Part shown: positions 5,578 through 5,877 of the stretch, in pieces
How positions within the stretch are numbered: position 1 is the first letter of the stretch
Layout: each line of letters opens with the position of its first letter
Source of the DNA: Candidatus Latescibacterota bacterium
Lineage (GTDB): Bacteria > JAAXHH01 > JABIQT01
Assembly (NCBI GenBank): GCA_018667995.1
Contig: JABIQT010000786.1
Coordinates: 1 to 5,877, forward strand
Direction: 5' to 3'
Length of the DNA: 5,877 nucleotides
Notes under the pieces: model-generated
Told to the model about the DNA's origin: nothing
The model's database searches: none
What the model saw: only the letters and a program-made list of their open reading frames with translations
Position numbers and translations under genes: made by a program

Positions 5578-5877
5578 TCAATTGGCCGAAAATGGTAGCG
5601 TAAGCTTCGCACTTGTCTGGCCCCCATCCGTGCGACCGAATCTCCACCCTTTTATAAGCGCCATGATCGTACGAACGAAGCCAGAATTGTGCGTAGTGTC
5701 TGAAATCAACTCAATATTGCCTACGCGACCACTAGATTCTATGGTAATCCTCAATGTGAGTTCTCCGTTCAAATTCGGGTTCATTTTCAGAATCTGCAAA
5801 TACTTGTTCTTGAGCTGCCCCGCGTTTCTACGCACCACCGTCATGATATCACCAGAAGATCGGCTGACCAGAGCGGG
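5578..5877 (-). CDS. C-terminal part of a TonB/AgmX-type protein, 5' end outside the window
   Basis: The frame is open from the right edge to TGA at 5578-5580, giving 99 residues. The Met codon at 5842-5844 lies inside the domain (SRSSGDIMTVVRRNAGQLKN), so it is not the true start. The pattern Y-x3-L-x-MNPNLNGELTLRITI, then SSGRVGNIELISDT, FVRTIMALIKGWRF and a final LTLPFSA matches the TonB C-terminal/AgmX-PglI fold: a tyrosine-containing helix, an NPxLxGxhxhxhxI strand, a GxV turn, a helix ending in WRF, and a last strand ending in PF. Such proteins are usually anchored in the inner membrane by an N-terminal helix with a proline-rich linker and reach across the periplasm to outer-membrane partners; that part is not in view. 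It converges on the unknown 172-residue gene with a shared hairpin between them. Domain recognition is good; whether it is an energy transducer or an AgmX-like adhesion/motility protein cannot be decided. Confidence 0.72.
   Translation of the reverse strand, partial: PALVSRSSGDIMTVVRRNAGQLKNKYLQILKMNPNLNGELTLRITIESSGRVGNIELISDTTHNSGFVRTIMALIKGWRFGRTDGGQTSAKLTLPFSAN

Noticed and set aside
5279-5647. 122-codon minus-strand open frame spanning the convergent hairpin
   Set aside because: It overlaps the antisense of the 172-residue gene, the terminator-like stem and the end of the TonB-like gene. Its sequence is rich in Arg, Gly and Trp without motifs.
1-5877. CRISPR arrays, tRNA or rRNA genes, insertion sequences, attachment sites
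   Set aside because: I saw no regularly spaced repeats, cloverleaf or conserved rRNA segments, no transposase or integrase motifs, and no long terminal inverted repeats.

Overview
The window suggests an uncultured, environmental Gram-negative bacterium of middling G+C. The TonB/AgmX-type C-terminal domain at the right edge points to a two-membrane cell. The left part pairs a sugar-type NAD-dependent epimerase with a PF12831-type FAD oxidoreductase fragment and a transglutaminase-like protein. From memory, such sets are common in Poribacteria, Latescibacterota and related planctomycete-like lineages. The phylum is a guess.

Layout. (1) Positions 1-2037, minus strand: a TTG-started transglutaminase-like protein is followed, with a 4-base stop/start overlap, by an NAD-dependent epimerase/dehydratase that is cut short. 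Directly at its premature stop, in another frame, begins an internal piece of a FAD-dependent oxidoreductase that runs off the left edge. This looks like a deletion or rearrangement junction, or an assembly join. (2) Positions 2038-2242: a divergent control region with a near-consensus sigma-70 promoter facing right. (3) Positions 2243-4753, plus strand: a two-gene unit made of a receiver domain fused to a metallo-beta-lactamase-fold hydrolase, then a DadA/ThiO-like FAD amine/amino-acid oxidoreductase. (4) Positions 4754-5008: a 255-base gap with a partial inverted repeat and a possible decayed coding remnant on the minus strand. (5) Positions 5009-5527, plus strand: a 172-residue protein I do not recognise. 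(6) Positions 5526-5558: a perfect 12-bp hairpin between convergent genes. (7) Positions 5578-5877, minus strand: the C-terminal part of a TonB/AgmX-like protein, open at the right edge.

How the genes work together: the receiver-MBL protein and the amino-acid oxidase are probably co-transcribed, but no shared pathway can be read from the sequence. The transglutaminase and epimerase are probably translationally coupled. I see no defence system, CRISPR array, RNA gene or intact mobile element. The points most worth checking are the hybrid junction near position 120 and the receiver-MBL fusion with its altered acidic pocket.
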